Shown one piece after another: positions 45,180 to 56,190 of a stretch of 64,000 nt of DNA. This DNA is from Camelus bactrianus (Eukaryota > Chordata > Mammalia > Artiodactyla > Camelidae). The stretch spans positions 3,054,001 to 3,118,000 of the forward strand of contig NC_133557.1 in NCBI RefSeq assembly GCF_048773025.1. Direction: 5' to 3'. The translations under genes and the position numbers were made by a program. Under the pieces are notes generated by a model. The model was not told the DNA's origin. It saw only the letters and a list, made by a program, of their open reading frames with translations, and did no database searches. The stretch's first letter is position 1. The number at the start of each line of letters is the position of its first letter.

Positions 45180-46340
45180 CTTGATTTCTAGGTTGATTCC
45201 ATTGTGATTGAACACACTCTGTATGATTTCAATTCTTTTAAATGTATTGAGGTTTGTTCTATGACCCAGGAAATGGGCTATCTTGTACATGTTCTGTGGG
45301 CACTTGGAAAAATGTGTATTCTGCTGTTTTGGGGGGGACACCTCCATAGACGTTGATTACATCCTATTGGTTGATCGTGCTGTTGAGTTCTTGTATATCC
45401 TTTCCAATTTTTTATCTAGTTGTTCTATCAAATATTAAAAGAGGGGTGTTCGAGTGTGCAATTATAACTGTGGATTTGTCTACTTCTTTCAGTTTTATCA
45501 ATTTTGCTTCACATATTTTGCAGCTCTGTTGTCTGGTACATACACACTGAGTATTGCTATGTCTCCTTCATGGATTGACCCTGTCATCAGTATATAATCT
45601 CTTTCTGTGATTCTGGTAATTTTCTTTGCTCTGAAGTCACTTTATCTGTCATTAACGTAGCTTCTCCTGCTTTCCTTTGATTAATGTTTGCAGGATATAT
45701 CTTTTCCATCATTCTACTTTCAACCTGTCTGTATTGTTATATTTGAAGTGAATCTCTCGTAGACAACATACAGTTGGATTATGTTTTTTAATTCACTCTG
45801 CCAAGGTCTCTTAATTGACATATTTAGACCATTAATTTACATTTATGTACTTACTGATATATTAGGACCTAAGTCTGCCATTTTATTTTTGTTTTGTTCT
45901 CTCTGTTCTTCATTTCTGTTTTCTTTCATTTTTTGCCTTTCTATGGGTTAATTGAACATTTTTTTAGAATTCCATTTTGAATTATCTATAGTGTTCATCT
46001 ATAGTGTATCTCTTTGAATAGGTTTTTAAATGGTTGCTCTAAATATACATACATATATAAAACATATATATGCATATATATATATATATATAAAATTTTT
46101 CACAGTTTACTGTTGTCATCATTTTACCAGTTTGAATGAAAAGTAGACAACCTTGTCTCTTTTTATGTCCTTGTATCCTCCTCAGTTCATAATATAATTT
46201 CTTAAATATTTCCTCTACATACTTTGATAACCACATTAGACAATGTTATAATTTTTACTTCAGTCATCAAATATAACTTAGACGTCTTGAGAAGAAAAGG
46301 AAATTCTATGGTCTCTACCCATAATTTTGATTACTGTATT
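45180..46340 (-). mobile_element. Old L1 ORF2 endonuclease region, antisense
   Basis: A minus-strand frame at 45108-45347 preserves the L1 endonuclease segment MYKIAHFLGHRTNLNTFKRI followed by IEIIQSV and NHNGINLEI, although the catalytic aspartate of the SDH motif reads Asn (FNHN). Further right, antisense ORF2 start-region phrases such as 'acctgtctgtattgttatat' and 'agacaacatacagttggatt' continue to about 46.0 kb. Old, with several breaks. An AT/TATA run occurs at 46045-46093. Confidence 0.78.
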
Positions 46341-46384
46341 TCTTCCTTTCCGATGTTCCAAGATTTCTTCTTTTATCATTTTGT

Positions 46385-46555
46385 TTCTTGTTAGAGGATG
46401 TCTGCCCAATTGAGACCAGAACTACCAAGCTGAGTTCAGTCCCAATTACAAGCATCAGAATCATGAGCTAAATAGTTATTGCTTCAAGTCACTAACTTTT
46501 GGGATGGTTTATTATGTAGCATTTTTGTGGTCATAAGAAACTGATACAGAATGGA
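46385..46555 (+). mobile_element. MLT1-type LTR 3' part, sense, fossil
   Basis: 'gatgtctgcccaattgagac', 'tgcttcaagtcactaacttt' and 'gggatggtttattatgtagc' followed by 'gaaactgatacag' are the MLT1 3' end. Confidence 0.7.
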
Positions 46556-46571
46556 TGGGAAGCCCTGTACA

Positions 46572-46610
<39 letters not shown>

Positions 46611-46612
46611 AC
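46572..46612 (+). repeat. (CA)n microsatellite
   Basis: About 40 bp of CA with two AAC interruptions. Confidence 0.95.
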
Positions 46613-47176
46613 AGCCCTCCTGCAGACCATGAAGTGTGGAGAAGAGTGAGATTATTTGTAACCCTTGCACAGAATCCAATGTCTATTGGCTCTGCCTTCT
46701 CGGTCTTTGTTTAGGAATGATCTCTTCTAGATTTAGAGAATCCCAGATAATGTGAGACTCAGAGGAATGCTGTGTTCCATTCTAACGCTGCCCTCAGTTT
46801 CCCAGGCCAGATGAAGGGAGGCCAAGGAAACCTTCTCTCCTAGATGTCAAGCTCCAACTCCTCCATTCAACAGACCTCACTCCATATCTTCCACTCTAAC
46901 TGGCACATTATTGCCCTCTCTCTTTTCCTCGTAGTACTTTGTGTTGTCAGGGATAGCTGTGGGCACTCTTTAATTTGCATTAAAAAATCAAGTATTCTCT
47001 GAACACTCAAAGGAGAAAGGAAGTATCTCTTTACAAGTGACACCGAGGCACCTAGGTCTGTTCTGGTGCTCCTTCAAGGTAGAAAATTGCGAAGCCTTGA
47101 GAAAAGTTAGGAACTATTTATCACTAAATTCCACAGGGACTGGGGGATGTCTCTTTAGCCATATTCCCAAGAAACA
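46613..47176. other. No gene or repeat recognised
   Basis: Ordinary sequence. Confidence 0.4.
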
Positions 47177-47224
47177 TTTTCTTTCTTTCTTTCTTTCTTT
47201 CTTTCTTTTTTTTTTTTTTTTTTT
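47177..47224 (+). repeat. (TTTC)n passing into poly-T
   Basis: A tetranucleotide run followed by about 17 T. There is no attached SINE body, so it is scored as a simple repeat. Confidence 0.93.
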
Positions 47225-47399
47225 GCCCCTGGACTCAGAGTAGTCAGAATAAGAGTTTATTTAAGAATTATTTTTTTGGTTCTAGTCATATCTAGACAAC
47301 TAGCCAGTCATCTTTCTTGACTCCATGCAAGAGAATCCTAACCCTTGTACCCATGGTGAGGGTCAGGGGAGGAACAAAGGGAGAAGTGAGCATCTTTTG

Positions 47400-47600
47400 A
47401 GGGACCATTTCCCTTGGGGTACTGTGCTGGGCACTATGGGTCCATCACTTCATTTGAAACTTACAACAACAATGCCCTGATGTTGCTATTATATTATTTT
47501 CATTTTATGAACAAGGAAATGAAAGTTCAGTAAGGGGAAGTATTTGTCAAAGGTTCCTCAAGAAACAGATCAGTTACTTCTAGACCTCTACCACAACTTG
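47400..47600 (-). mobile_element. MIR SINE, antisense
   Basis: 'actgtgctgggcactatggg' and 'ttcattttatgaacaaggaa' followed by 'atgaaagttcagtaagggg' are reverse-complement MIR. Confidence 0.68.
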
Positions 47601-48799
47601 CTAATTACAGGAGAACAACATCTCCCCCCAACACTACCACCACACGTGTTTTTGAAATGTAAGAAAAAGTAGAGATGATAATATGGCAACTAACCTAGTA
47701 TCTATTACAAAGAATTGATCATTGCTGACATTTTGTCTCATTTGTGTTAAACTTTTTTTTTTAAATGTTAAATATCCTTGACCCTCCCTTTCAACTTCAT
47801 TTGCTATCGCCTCCCCACACCCACCCCCAGGAATGAATCTCTACTAGTGTTTTTTAGTGTTTTTCCTTCCAGCCTATTTTTCATATGTTTCAAAGGCCTT
47901 TCTGAGGGTAGGAAGTTTCATTCTCCTTATTGCTTCCTTCCAAGGACTTGGTGAATCCCACTCCTTAGAAAATGTCAGTGACCTCTTCCCGCTTTAAGCT
48001 CTGCCCCCCGCCCCCATGGTTCCTGATACTGCTGCCAAGGGGCAAACTCAGACAGACTGATGGCCTTGGTAGAACTGAAGTGGTCCATCACCGCTACAGT
48101 AGGCATGATTGTTTGTTCTCAACTCACGCTGTTAATTGTTGAATTCCAAGGATGGGTAGGAACACCGTCTGGCATTTTGTTTCCAGAGCTGCAGGACAAC
48201 TTGATATGATGCCATCTAGTGTTCCAAACTTTGCCAGCAAAAGAAATGAGGCACCACCCCCAAATAAAGCAAACAGACTTTAAAACGGGGGTGGAGGGAG
48301 GTGTTTTTACTAAAATAACTTAAAACAAAACTTGAGTGTTTTTTTGGTTTTGTGTTTATCACCATCGCACTGCAGGAGATGCTATAAATGTCTCACCTGG
48401 ATCTCCGTACCCTTACCTCTTTGGTGCACAGTGGCCGGGCCAGCAGTGGCCAGGTCCTGCATACCTCTGGAGCCACTTTGCCTAGTATGGGAGGCCGAAG
48501 TGATGAGGAATTAGTGTCTCCTGGGAGCAGCCCTCAACAATGACTGATATGAATTGTTGTATAAATAGCTTAGTGCCCTCTCTCAGGTAGAATAACAAAA
48601 AAGGCATGAGTCCAACACTCCCAGAGTTTCCCAGTGGAATTAAGCACCATCTGCCCAGAGTGCTAGCCGGCTGGGTTATGCACGCTTGATCAGCCGCTCT
48701 CCTCCAGGCCACAATCCCCTCCTCTCCTACCAGTATGTCCTTCACTTTCCAAGTAAGCAAGGAAACCACTGGCTTCAGAATCTCTGTCTCAGGGTCTCC
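47601..48799. other. Mostly unique; CTCF-like site
   Basis: No gene is visible. The part near 47690-47890 faintly resembles antisense L1 3' UTR, and 48440-48790 may be an unnamed repeat. A CTCF-like motif lies at 48207-48222. Confidence 0.4.
48207..48222 (-). promoter_or_regulatory. CTCF-like motif (candidate)
   Basis: TGATGCCATCTAGTGT agrees with the reverse CTCF core (YGCCMYCTRSTGG) at all but the last position. The surrounding 300 bp are not an obvious repeat. Occupancy is unknown. Confidence 0.3.
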
Positions 48800-49095
48800 C
48801 AGACTGAGACAACTCCTCTGCAGTAGACTGCAACATGGTCACAGACTCTTGCCTTGCCCTCTTATCTTTGCACTGCAGTGTTACAGCTCCCCATGAAGTA
48901 GTAGGCTGGTCTTGGGTCTTGCTTTGGCCAAAAGAATCCGGTGGAAGTAATGGCATGCCATTTCCAAGCCGAAGCTTCAAGGGGGTACGTAGCACTACTT
49001 TTTCTCAAAGATTCATGACCAATAATAAATGGTTGTTTTTTGAAGCCACTAAGTATTGGGTAGTTTATCACATCACAGAAACTAATTGATCCAAG
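48800..49095 (+). mobile_element. MLT1-type LTR 3' half, sense, fossil
   Basis: 'tgctttggccaaaagaatcc', 'aataataaatggttgttttt' and 'tgaagccactaagtattggg' followed by 'acagaaactaattgatcc' match MLT1. Confidence 0.72.
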
Positions 49096-49714
49096 TCCAT
49101 ATATGAGACCTTCTTTGGGATGTATTTTCTTGAATGAGAGTATTGTTTCCCTTAAGGAAAAGCATCTTCTTTGGCACAGAGAGGTTACATGACCTTCTCA
49201 GGGTTGCCCAGCAGAAAGTGAGTTTCAGTTGCTGTCAGTATCCTGGTTTATTACTTTGTTCCAGGACCTCTGTGCTGAATCACCTTGTCTGGGCTTGCCT
49301 GCTGGCTGCTGCATTTTCTCTTCACCATGGCTGCCAGCCCGGCTGCTGGTTTTTTCCAAAGCTCTGTTTTCACAGAGCTGTGAGGTAGGAGGCCCCTGCG
49401 TTTTCACGGATTGTGCCAGTAACATATGTGTCTGATAGGGATTCAAGTGCCTACAAAACTGGACTGAGATGGAGAGTTCACCAAAAACACTGCAATTGCT
49501 GGATGCTGGGGAATTTATGGGGCTTCAGAGCCAACAGGATGCAGAGTAAACAACAGTGAACAGAGTAAGTCAGGATGCTTGATCTTGGCTTTGCCTCTGT
49601 CTCTGAAGTTGCTTTCAGCTCTAAAATGCCAGGATTCAAGGACTGAGTAGGGCTTCAGGCAAATGCCCTAAAGCATGGGGTCAACTGTCTACTTTAAGGA
49701 AGTTCTGGTAGGCT
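49096..49714. other. No gene or repeat recognised
   Basis: Ordinary sequence with short frames. Confidence 0.4.
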
Positions 49715-49905
49715 AGAATGGTGGTTCTCAAAGTAGTGTCCCTGTACCAGCCTCCCCTGGGAAGTTGTTAGAAATGCAAATTCTTGGGGCTCATCCCAGA
49801 CCCTCGGAATCAGAACCTTTTGGGAAGGGCCCAAGCAATCTGTTTAACTAAGCCCTCCAGTTGATTTGAATGCAGGCTCAGGTTTGAAAATTACTCATCT
49901 AGAGG
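49715..49905 (+). mobile_element. MER5A hAT-Charlie MITE, near full length
   Basis: 'ggtggttctcaaagtagtgt', 'ttagaaatgcaaattcttgg', 'cccaagcaatctgtttaact' and 'gaatgcaggctcaggtttga' cover the element end to end. Confidence 0.88.
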
Positions 49906-50070
49906 CGTGTTATTCCAAATGTGGCTCAAGGCACTGGTATCCCCTGGGAGCTGGTCAGAGAAACAAAAAGTCAGTATCACCTCCTCAGCCCTCCTGAATC
50001 AGAATCGGCATTTAACAAAGATCCCCAGGTGATCTGAGTGCATATCAAAGTTGAGAGGCACTGGGTATAA
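49906..50070 (+). mobile_element. MER5-type hAT-Charlie MITE
   Basis: 'ccaaatgtggctcaaggcac', 'cctgaatcagaatcggcatt' and 'cccaggtgatctgagtgcat' followed by 'gttgagaggcactgg' are MER5-like. Confidence 0.72.
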
Positions 50071-50074
50071 ATTT

Positions 50075-50205
50075 CTATTCTCAAACTTTGAAGTTTGCAA
50101 TTCACCAGATCTGGGGTGAAGCCCGATCGTTTACATTTCTAAAAAGCTTCCAGGTATTGCTGATGCTGCAGTTTGGGGACCACACTTTGAGAAACAAGAC
50201 TGTAG
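50075..50205 (-). mobile_element. MER5-type hAT-Charlie MITE
   Basis: 'ccagatctggggtgaagccc' and 'aggtattgctgatgctgcag' followed by 'ggggaccacactttgagaaa' are MER5, opposite in orientation to its two neighbours. Confidence 0.78.
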
Positions 50206-50409
50206 TTTCCAGGCCAGGCTTAGAATCCTGGCCACGGGAGGCTTCCAAGCCAATCAAAGTTTGTCTGAGCTACTCGGGACGGTTGTGCAGGCTGTGCACT
50301 GCTCAACTCCGGAAGGCACCATTCATGTCAATTATGAGTCAAGGACCTGAAACCCAAAGCTAAGTAAGATGAGAGGCAAGGGCTGGCTCCAGGGTGGGTT
50401 TTAGAGAAA

Positions 50410-50590
50410 GTCAGAACTGGGTTTGAATCTTAACCCTGCCTCTCACTTAGTTATGTGATCTCGGGAACTACATTTAACTCTGCGTCTCAATGTCCTCATC
50501 TGTAAGACGGAGATGATCATACCTGCCCCACTAGACGTGATGCTCTGTGGTCAGTATGTAGAACAAGCCCAGCAAGTATCTGTTCTTTTC
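50410..50590 (+). mobile_element. MIR SINE, sense
   Basis: 'ctgggtttgaatcttaaccc', 'cacttagttatgtgatctcg' and 'tgtcctcatctgtaagacgg' give a well-preserved MIR. Confidence 0.82.
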
Positions 50591-52025
50591 CTTCTGGCCC
50601 CTTAAGGGGATAGCATTGTCACCAGACGTGTAGGCTCCTTCTCCTTCAGTCTCATCCCAGCCAGTGGCCTAATTGCCTGGTTCGGGCTGAAGGCCAGGTG
50701 AGTGTGATGGATTTTTCTTTAGTGTTCCCCGGGGTCAGATGAAGGTGATACAAGAATAACGCAGGCTATTTATATTAGGAACACTTCCCGTGAGTTTGTA
50801 AAAAATCGATTCATAAAAATGACCAGTGCAGCCAATTTCAAATCACATCTGGGTTTCACCTACCTACCAAAGTTAAAAAAGATTGCTGCATCCATGGTCT
50901 TGCCGAGGCTCACTGGGATGCCCCTGATGCCTGGAATCATGCAGAGGATTTGTGAGGGTGTCTTGGGTGGTTGGGCAGGGAAATCTGCCCTCTTCCACAT
51001 AAAAGACCCAGTTAGAATCTTCCTGTGTTTTTGTTTTTTGTTTTCAAGAAAACAACACTCAGGGATGCTCTAAAACAAACCTAAACACCAAATTAAAGTA
51101 TGTATTTGGGGTGAAGGGAGAGCTATTTGGGGTACAGAGCGGGCAGCAAGATGCTATCAAAGGTTTTTAAAACACAAAACCACCAGGGCAATGTTAAAAG
51201 GCCAGATGAACCTTGATGGTGCCAGAAACTAGACACCCCTAAATTTTCTTTTTTGTATTTTAGGAGAAGCAGAAGAAAAAGATATGTGGTTTTTTGGTTT
51301 TTTTTTTTTTTTTTTTTCCCTTTCTTCCTTTCTTTTTAAATTCAGGGCTGGTGATCCTTTTAGGAGGAGGTGGAAGGGCTGCTGAGTTCAGGCAGGATTT
51401 CAGCCACGAGAGGGCCTCAGAGATCCAGGAAAACTTCCCGTGTTTCCAAGAGAGGGCCCAGGAGCTGTCAGGACCTGTCTGGATGGGGCATTTAGGGGGA
51501 TCCTGATTCCTGAGAAACTTCTCAGCAGGTATTCACCTCCCCATGACAAGGAAGTATCCAGCTCTGTAGGGAAGTTAGATAATTTATCGGCCAATTTTAC
51601 TCACTGTAAATGATTTCTGCATGCAAGCCCACATTGTGTCCTTGGTGTGAGAGTCAAGTTGAGGGTGTAGGACTTTTATAAAAGAGTCTGTAAAACTGAA
51701 AAGAAACCTAGTTTTAGGGCTGAGTGGTGGTATCAAGGACAAGCTTGGAAGATGTGGACTGTGGTTCCCCCATTACTTCCATGTGCTGCTCCAGGAAACA
51801 TAAAATCAAAATAAAAACCGCATGTTTACTCTGCAAACATAACTTTGAGTGAAGTCCCAGATTGCCCCATGTTAATGCCTCCCATATAGAAATTCTACCA
51901 CTGTTCTGACTGAGGCTTCTCAATGTGCGTTAAAGCAGGGATAAAGCTGACTTCTTTACTATTGCTCAAAAGGCCCTTAAAAGGGCACAGGAAGACAGAA
52001 GACCATAGAATTTAGAGTCTCACCT
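50591..52025. other. No gene recognised; one long T-tract
   Basis: A T-run at about 51299-51317 lies beside CTTT-rich sequence. No mobile-element body was recognised. Confidence 0.4.
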
Positions 52026-52285
52026 TAAACAGACATATGGATCAATGGAACAGAATAGAGAGCCCAGAAATAAACCCACAGACCTATGATCAACTAATCT
52101 TCAACAAAGGAGGCAAGAATATGCAATGGAGAAAAGACAGTCTCTTCAGCAAGTAGGGGTGGGAAAACCAGACAGCAGCATGTAAATCAATGAAGTTAGA
52201 ACACTCCCTCACACCATACACAAAAATAATCTCAAAATGGCTTAAAGACTGAAATATAAGACAAAACACTAGACACTCATCTTTT
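52026..52285 (+). mobile_element. L1 ORF2 internal fragment, sense
   Basis: 'tatggatcaatggaacagaa', 'tagagagcccagaaataaac' and 'atgatcaactaatcttcaac' followed by 'atggcttaaagactgaaata' is L1 ORF2 just upstream of the region kept in the copy at 32.8-34.2 kb. There is no 3' UTR or poly-A, so both ends are lost. Confidence 0.82.
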
Positions 52286-52955
52286 CTGGAGAGATCGAGG
52301 AAACAGGAAAGGCTATCTAAGCAGAAGGACACACTAGAAAAATGGCTTACAAAGGCATGTTCCAGCCGGAGGACAGAGTGGGGGGGAAAACGCGCATGCT
52401 CCTCCGCCAGCCTCTGCTGGGAAGACTTCTCAGCCCCGCCCTCCTGCCTCTGCAGCCCCTCCAGCGATGGAGGCCCTTTGTTAGCATGACCCACACCTCC
52501 CACCCTAGCTCCCATTCCACAGACAGCTGGCAGAAATGTTGGGGAAGGTTGAGGATGGGGAAGAAGGGTTCTCTAGAGCAGGAGAAGTGTCTCCCAGTTC
52601 ATGGGTTTGTTCCAGGGGAGCTGAATCCTAGATGACTTGCAAATATGGTCTCCTCCATGCGGAGAGCTTCTGGGAAAAGAAAGAAATTGGGTTTCAGTGT
52701 ATTTCCTTGGTTGTAAGAGACAGATGGTTAAAATAAATGAGATGAAACCGGTGATAGCAACAAGCAATGTCATGATGTTTCCCTTTCTAATAGAAATTAA
52801 CTTTTCCAAAGCTAAAAATTTACTGATCCTCTGAGATCCTAGTTTATGATGGATACAAGGAAGGAGGTCCCCCACTGTGAGACTCTGGCTGTCTGGATCA
52901 CTGTGGCCAGCCCCTTTGGTTCCTCTCTTTCCTGGGGCAAAGGCAGCTACATCAG
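52286..52955. other. No gene or repeat recognised
   Basis: A short GC-rich patch at 52370-52480 contains a few CpGs. Confidence 0.4.
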
Positions 52956-52959
52956 TCCT

Positions 52960-53345
52960 CCTGTAGAAACTGCCTTTGTCTTGTCACTTCTTGCTCCCTA
53001 GTTCCCATCACATCCAAGCATCCTTCCCTGGCTTCCAAGGACAGCCATTCCTTCCACCTAACACCTAACACCTATCCTCTACTCTCACCCTGCTGGTCCC
53101 TCACAATCCAATAGAACAATTCCTGGCATTGAGTTCTCTGGGCGTTTGTTCATGCTGTTTCCCTTCCTTGGGAACCTTCCTCCACACTGGTATAAAAGCT
53201 AAACCCAAGCTACATTTCCTCCAAAGAGGATTTCCTGACTACTTAGCCTTTATTGATGGCCTCTGCCTTTGAACTCTTACATCTTCCTACACACCTGGGG
53301 GGACTTAATCCAACACTGTTCTTTTTTCTCTCTGTCACTTTAGGA
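52960..53345 (+). mobile_element. L2 LINE, sense, part 1
   Basis: 'gttcccatcacatccaagca', 'tgctgtttcccttccttggg', 'acatttcctccaaagaggat' and 'ttcctgactacttagccttt' follow L2 order. Confidence 0.68.
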
Positions 53346-53630
53346 AACTTGATGGTGGCCTGACCATTAGATGGTCATGTCTTTGAAGACAGAAGTTTGA
53401 ACATAGCATCCCAAGACCCCAACTTGGGGACCCTAGGCATACATTAGAAACCCAGCTAACGTTTGCCTGGTTAAGGCTTCTGCATCCTTCAGATCTTAGA
53501 CTGACCCTCACTTCCAAAGGGCAGCTTCCCCTATTAGATCCAAATCTCCTAGTATAGTTTCCCAGAGAACTGGGATCGCATAGAACTCCTGCAGAGAATA
53601 CTCCGGCATCGTGCTTGTCAGAGACAGACA
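53346..53630. other. Unidentified about 290-bp segment between L2 parts
   Basis: L2 appears to stop near 53345 and to resume near 53635. The intervening DNA matches no family I know. Confidence 0.35.
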
Positions 53631-53634
53631 TTTA

Positions 53635-53770
53635 AATCAATTGTTTTATTTTATTATTAGTTTCCTTCCATGAAGGCTGGGGTGATGTCTGGTTTTGTCT
53701 AGTGTCTAGGGCAGTGCCTGGCACACAGTGGGAACTCTACACATACTTACTTAAAAGAATGAACAGAGAT
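53635..53770 (+). mobile_element. L2 LINE 3' end, sense, part 2
   Basis: 'ccttccatgaaggctggggt', 'gtctagggcagtgcctggca' and 'cacagtgggaactctacaca' followed by 'aaaagaatgaac' are the L2 3' terminus. Confidence 0.72.
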
Positions 53771-54155
53771 TCGTCGGATGGGTGCACTGGGATGTGACAT
53801 TACTTAGGGAGTGAGAAGAACAGAGCTGAGGATGGTAACCTCCTAGGAGCTGGGACCCTTGAGCACAGCCATCAGCAGAAACTAACAGCAGAGTCTCAGA
53901 TGCACCAAGTCAGCAAAGTCACTTTAGGGTCATCATTGTCACTGAGTGACACGATGTTTTCCCAAAGATTTTGTGAGGAGGTTATGAAAGTAGTTTGTGT
54001 TCATTGTGGAAAATAAGTCAGGTTTAGAAAATTATAAGGAAGCAGAAAAAAGTAACTCCAAGCCCACCACTTTTAAAGAAATAATATTTTCTTCCAACAT
54101 TGGTTTAGTAACATTTTATGTAGCAGAATCTCTTACAGGTATGGTCTACACAGAG
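53771..54155. other. No gene or repeat recognised
   Basis: Ordinary sequence. Confidence 0.4.
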
Positions 54156-54159
54156 CCTC

Positions 54160-54340
54160 CTCACCAGGATCCCCCCAGGTATAACTTACTCATTAACCCA
54201 CCTGTGTTCGTTTCCTTCTCTTCACAGCCGCATTCCCACATCCTCCTCTGTGTTTCCTGCAATCAACTCACAAGTAAACCATTTGCCTCAAATCCTGACT
54301 TCAGGGCCTGCTTCTTGGGGACCCAATGTATGGAGTGACC
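54160..54340 (+). mobile_element. Possible ERVL-type LTR 3' end, sense, fossil
   Basis: 'tcacaagtaaaccatttgcc', 'tcaaatcctgacttcagggc' and 'ctgcttcttggggacccaat' resemble the end of LTR16/LTR33-class LTRs. Confidence 0.4.
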
Positions 54341-54419
54341 CCACCACCCCACTTCTTAATTCAGGCACTCCCCAGCTTAGAGCCTCCCTCTTGTCTTTGT
54401 AACTAATGTGGAAGCTTAA

Positions 54420-55320
54420 AAGTCTAACCGATCCAACATATATTTTAAGGAACAGGTTAAAAATGCAAAACCCTGCCAGGCTGCTGTCTCTTTGTCATCA
54501 AAACTTCTAAGAGGAGCGCTCCCAGGAGGGAATAAATTATACAGACTCTGGTGTCTTTCGAGGTGACTTTGGATTATTCTGTCTTTCTCCTCTCTTGTCT
54601 TCTTGATTTGCTTCCTCTACAGTAGAAGGCATCCTAAGCTGAACTGTTTTTGCTGCCAATCCCTAATCAGGTTTCCAGGTACACTCACAAGCCGAGGGGT
54701 GATGCTAGGTGTGCTACAAAGTAAGTTCACATGTATTTCATTTGTGTGCTGACCTCTCTCTACCAGGTTGTGCGGGAGACTTTGTAGGGATTATCGAGAC
54801 CCGATCCTCGCGGGGAAGGTAAGATACATACACAGCTGGACTTGGCAGCGCCAAGTGCGATGTGTCAATAGAGGGTCACATGCAGGCTGAAATAAACAAA
54901 CAAATAACCCACCCTAGGAATTCAGAGAAAGCAGCGATTCATTCTGGCTGACGTTTGAGAAAGCTTCCTGGAACGGCCTATAAGAATGATGGGTGGGTTG
55001 GATTTGAATTGATCGAACGGGTCAAGACAGAGAGAAGTAATCCCAGCTTCCCCCGTCTCAGTTCCTAGGGGGCTTGTATTTGATGTTAGAAGGTGAGACC
55101 ATTGCTTCCCTCTCCCTCCCCACCATAGTTAGGAAACCTTCAGGGTTTCCTTCTATCTCAGCTCCTCTGATATCCAATGAGGAAATGGTATCATTTTTCT
55201 GATGTAAACAGAGAGGCAGACCCAAGTCAAACCATAAAACAGGCAATATCATCCGGGAATGCATTTCACTTTGGATATTAGAACCCCATCTAACAGACAT
55301 TTAAACAAAACAGACACTGA
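54420..55320. other. Repeat-free block with exon-like segments
   Basis: About 900 bp without mobile elements. CpGs cluster at 54775-54865. Two splice-flanked segments are described separately. Confidence 0.4.
54767..54818 (+). other. Exon-like segment, 52 bp (candidate)
   Basis: A pyrimidine-rich acceptor (gacctctctctaccag) ends at 54766 with a branch-like 'tgctgac' just upstream, and a strong donor (AAG|gtaaga) follows at 54819. Two of three frames are open across it. One reads CAGDFVGIIETRSSRG, which I do not recognise. A second exon-like segment lies at 54671-54720, with acceptor 'ccctaatcag' and donor 'gtaagt'. Spliced non-coding RNA, an alternative exon or chance are all possible. Confidence 0.27.
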
Positions 55321-55829
55321 TTGTATCTCATGTTAGAAGAAGACCAGAGACAGGCACTGGCTGCTGCTGGTTTAGCTACTCAACAGTGTCATCAAGCATC
55401 CAGGCTTTTCCCATTTTTCTCCTCTGCCATCCTTAAGCTGTTGGGTTTTCAACCTCATGCTGCTCACCTCCTGTCTGCAAGTTGGCTGCTGTGGATCCAG
55501 GCATCACGACCGCCTCTGAGGCAGGAAGAAGGGAGGAGGGCAGTGACAGAAATCCCTCTTCTTCTGATCAAGGAAGGAAAAGTTTTCTCAAGAGTCCTCT
55601 GAAAAACTCTACCTCTGTGTCTTTGGCTAGAACTGGGTCAGATGGCCACCCCTAGCTGTAAAACATTCTGGGAACTTGGGTATTTCACTTTTTAAATTCT
55701 GTAATTACAGAAAGCAAAGAAGGAGGGATACGGAATGGCTGCAATGAAGTTCCTATGAATTCTGATTTCCCTTACAGGAGACTTCATCTCAGAACTCTCA
55801 AAACTTTGCTCCCTCTTAGCTGACAGTTG
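55321..55829. other. No gene or repeat recognised
   Basis: Frames up to 93 codons have no domain. Confidence 0.4.
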
Positions 55830-56190
55830 GTATGCTAGTCAGCTATTATACAACCATACTGTGTAACAAAGCACCCCAAATCTCAGTGGCCAGTAGTAAG
55901 CATGCATTATCGTGCTCACAGGTTTGCTGATGGGCTGAGGTGGCTCTGTTCCACGTGTGTTTTCTTCTTCTGGAACCAGAGGAACAATGTGGCTGAATTC
56001 TGCACTAGAGAAGCAAGGAGAAAGGAGTGCCATCTCTTTGAGGGTAGGCTCAGAACTGGTACACTGCCATTTCCGTCCATATGCCACCGACCAAAGTGAG
56101 TCAGGTGGGACCAAGGCAAGAATTCTAGTGGAAGGAACTACAGAGTTACTTAGGGGAGGGCATGGGTACCAGGAGGGGTGAGGAATGAGG
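55830..56190 (-). mobile_element. MLT1-type LTR, antisense, fossil
   Basis: 'accccaaatctcagtggcca', 'cacaggtttgctgatgggct', 'tgagggtaggctcagaactg' and 'gtacactgccatttccgtcc' follow the antisense MaLR LTR. Confidence 0.78.
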
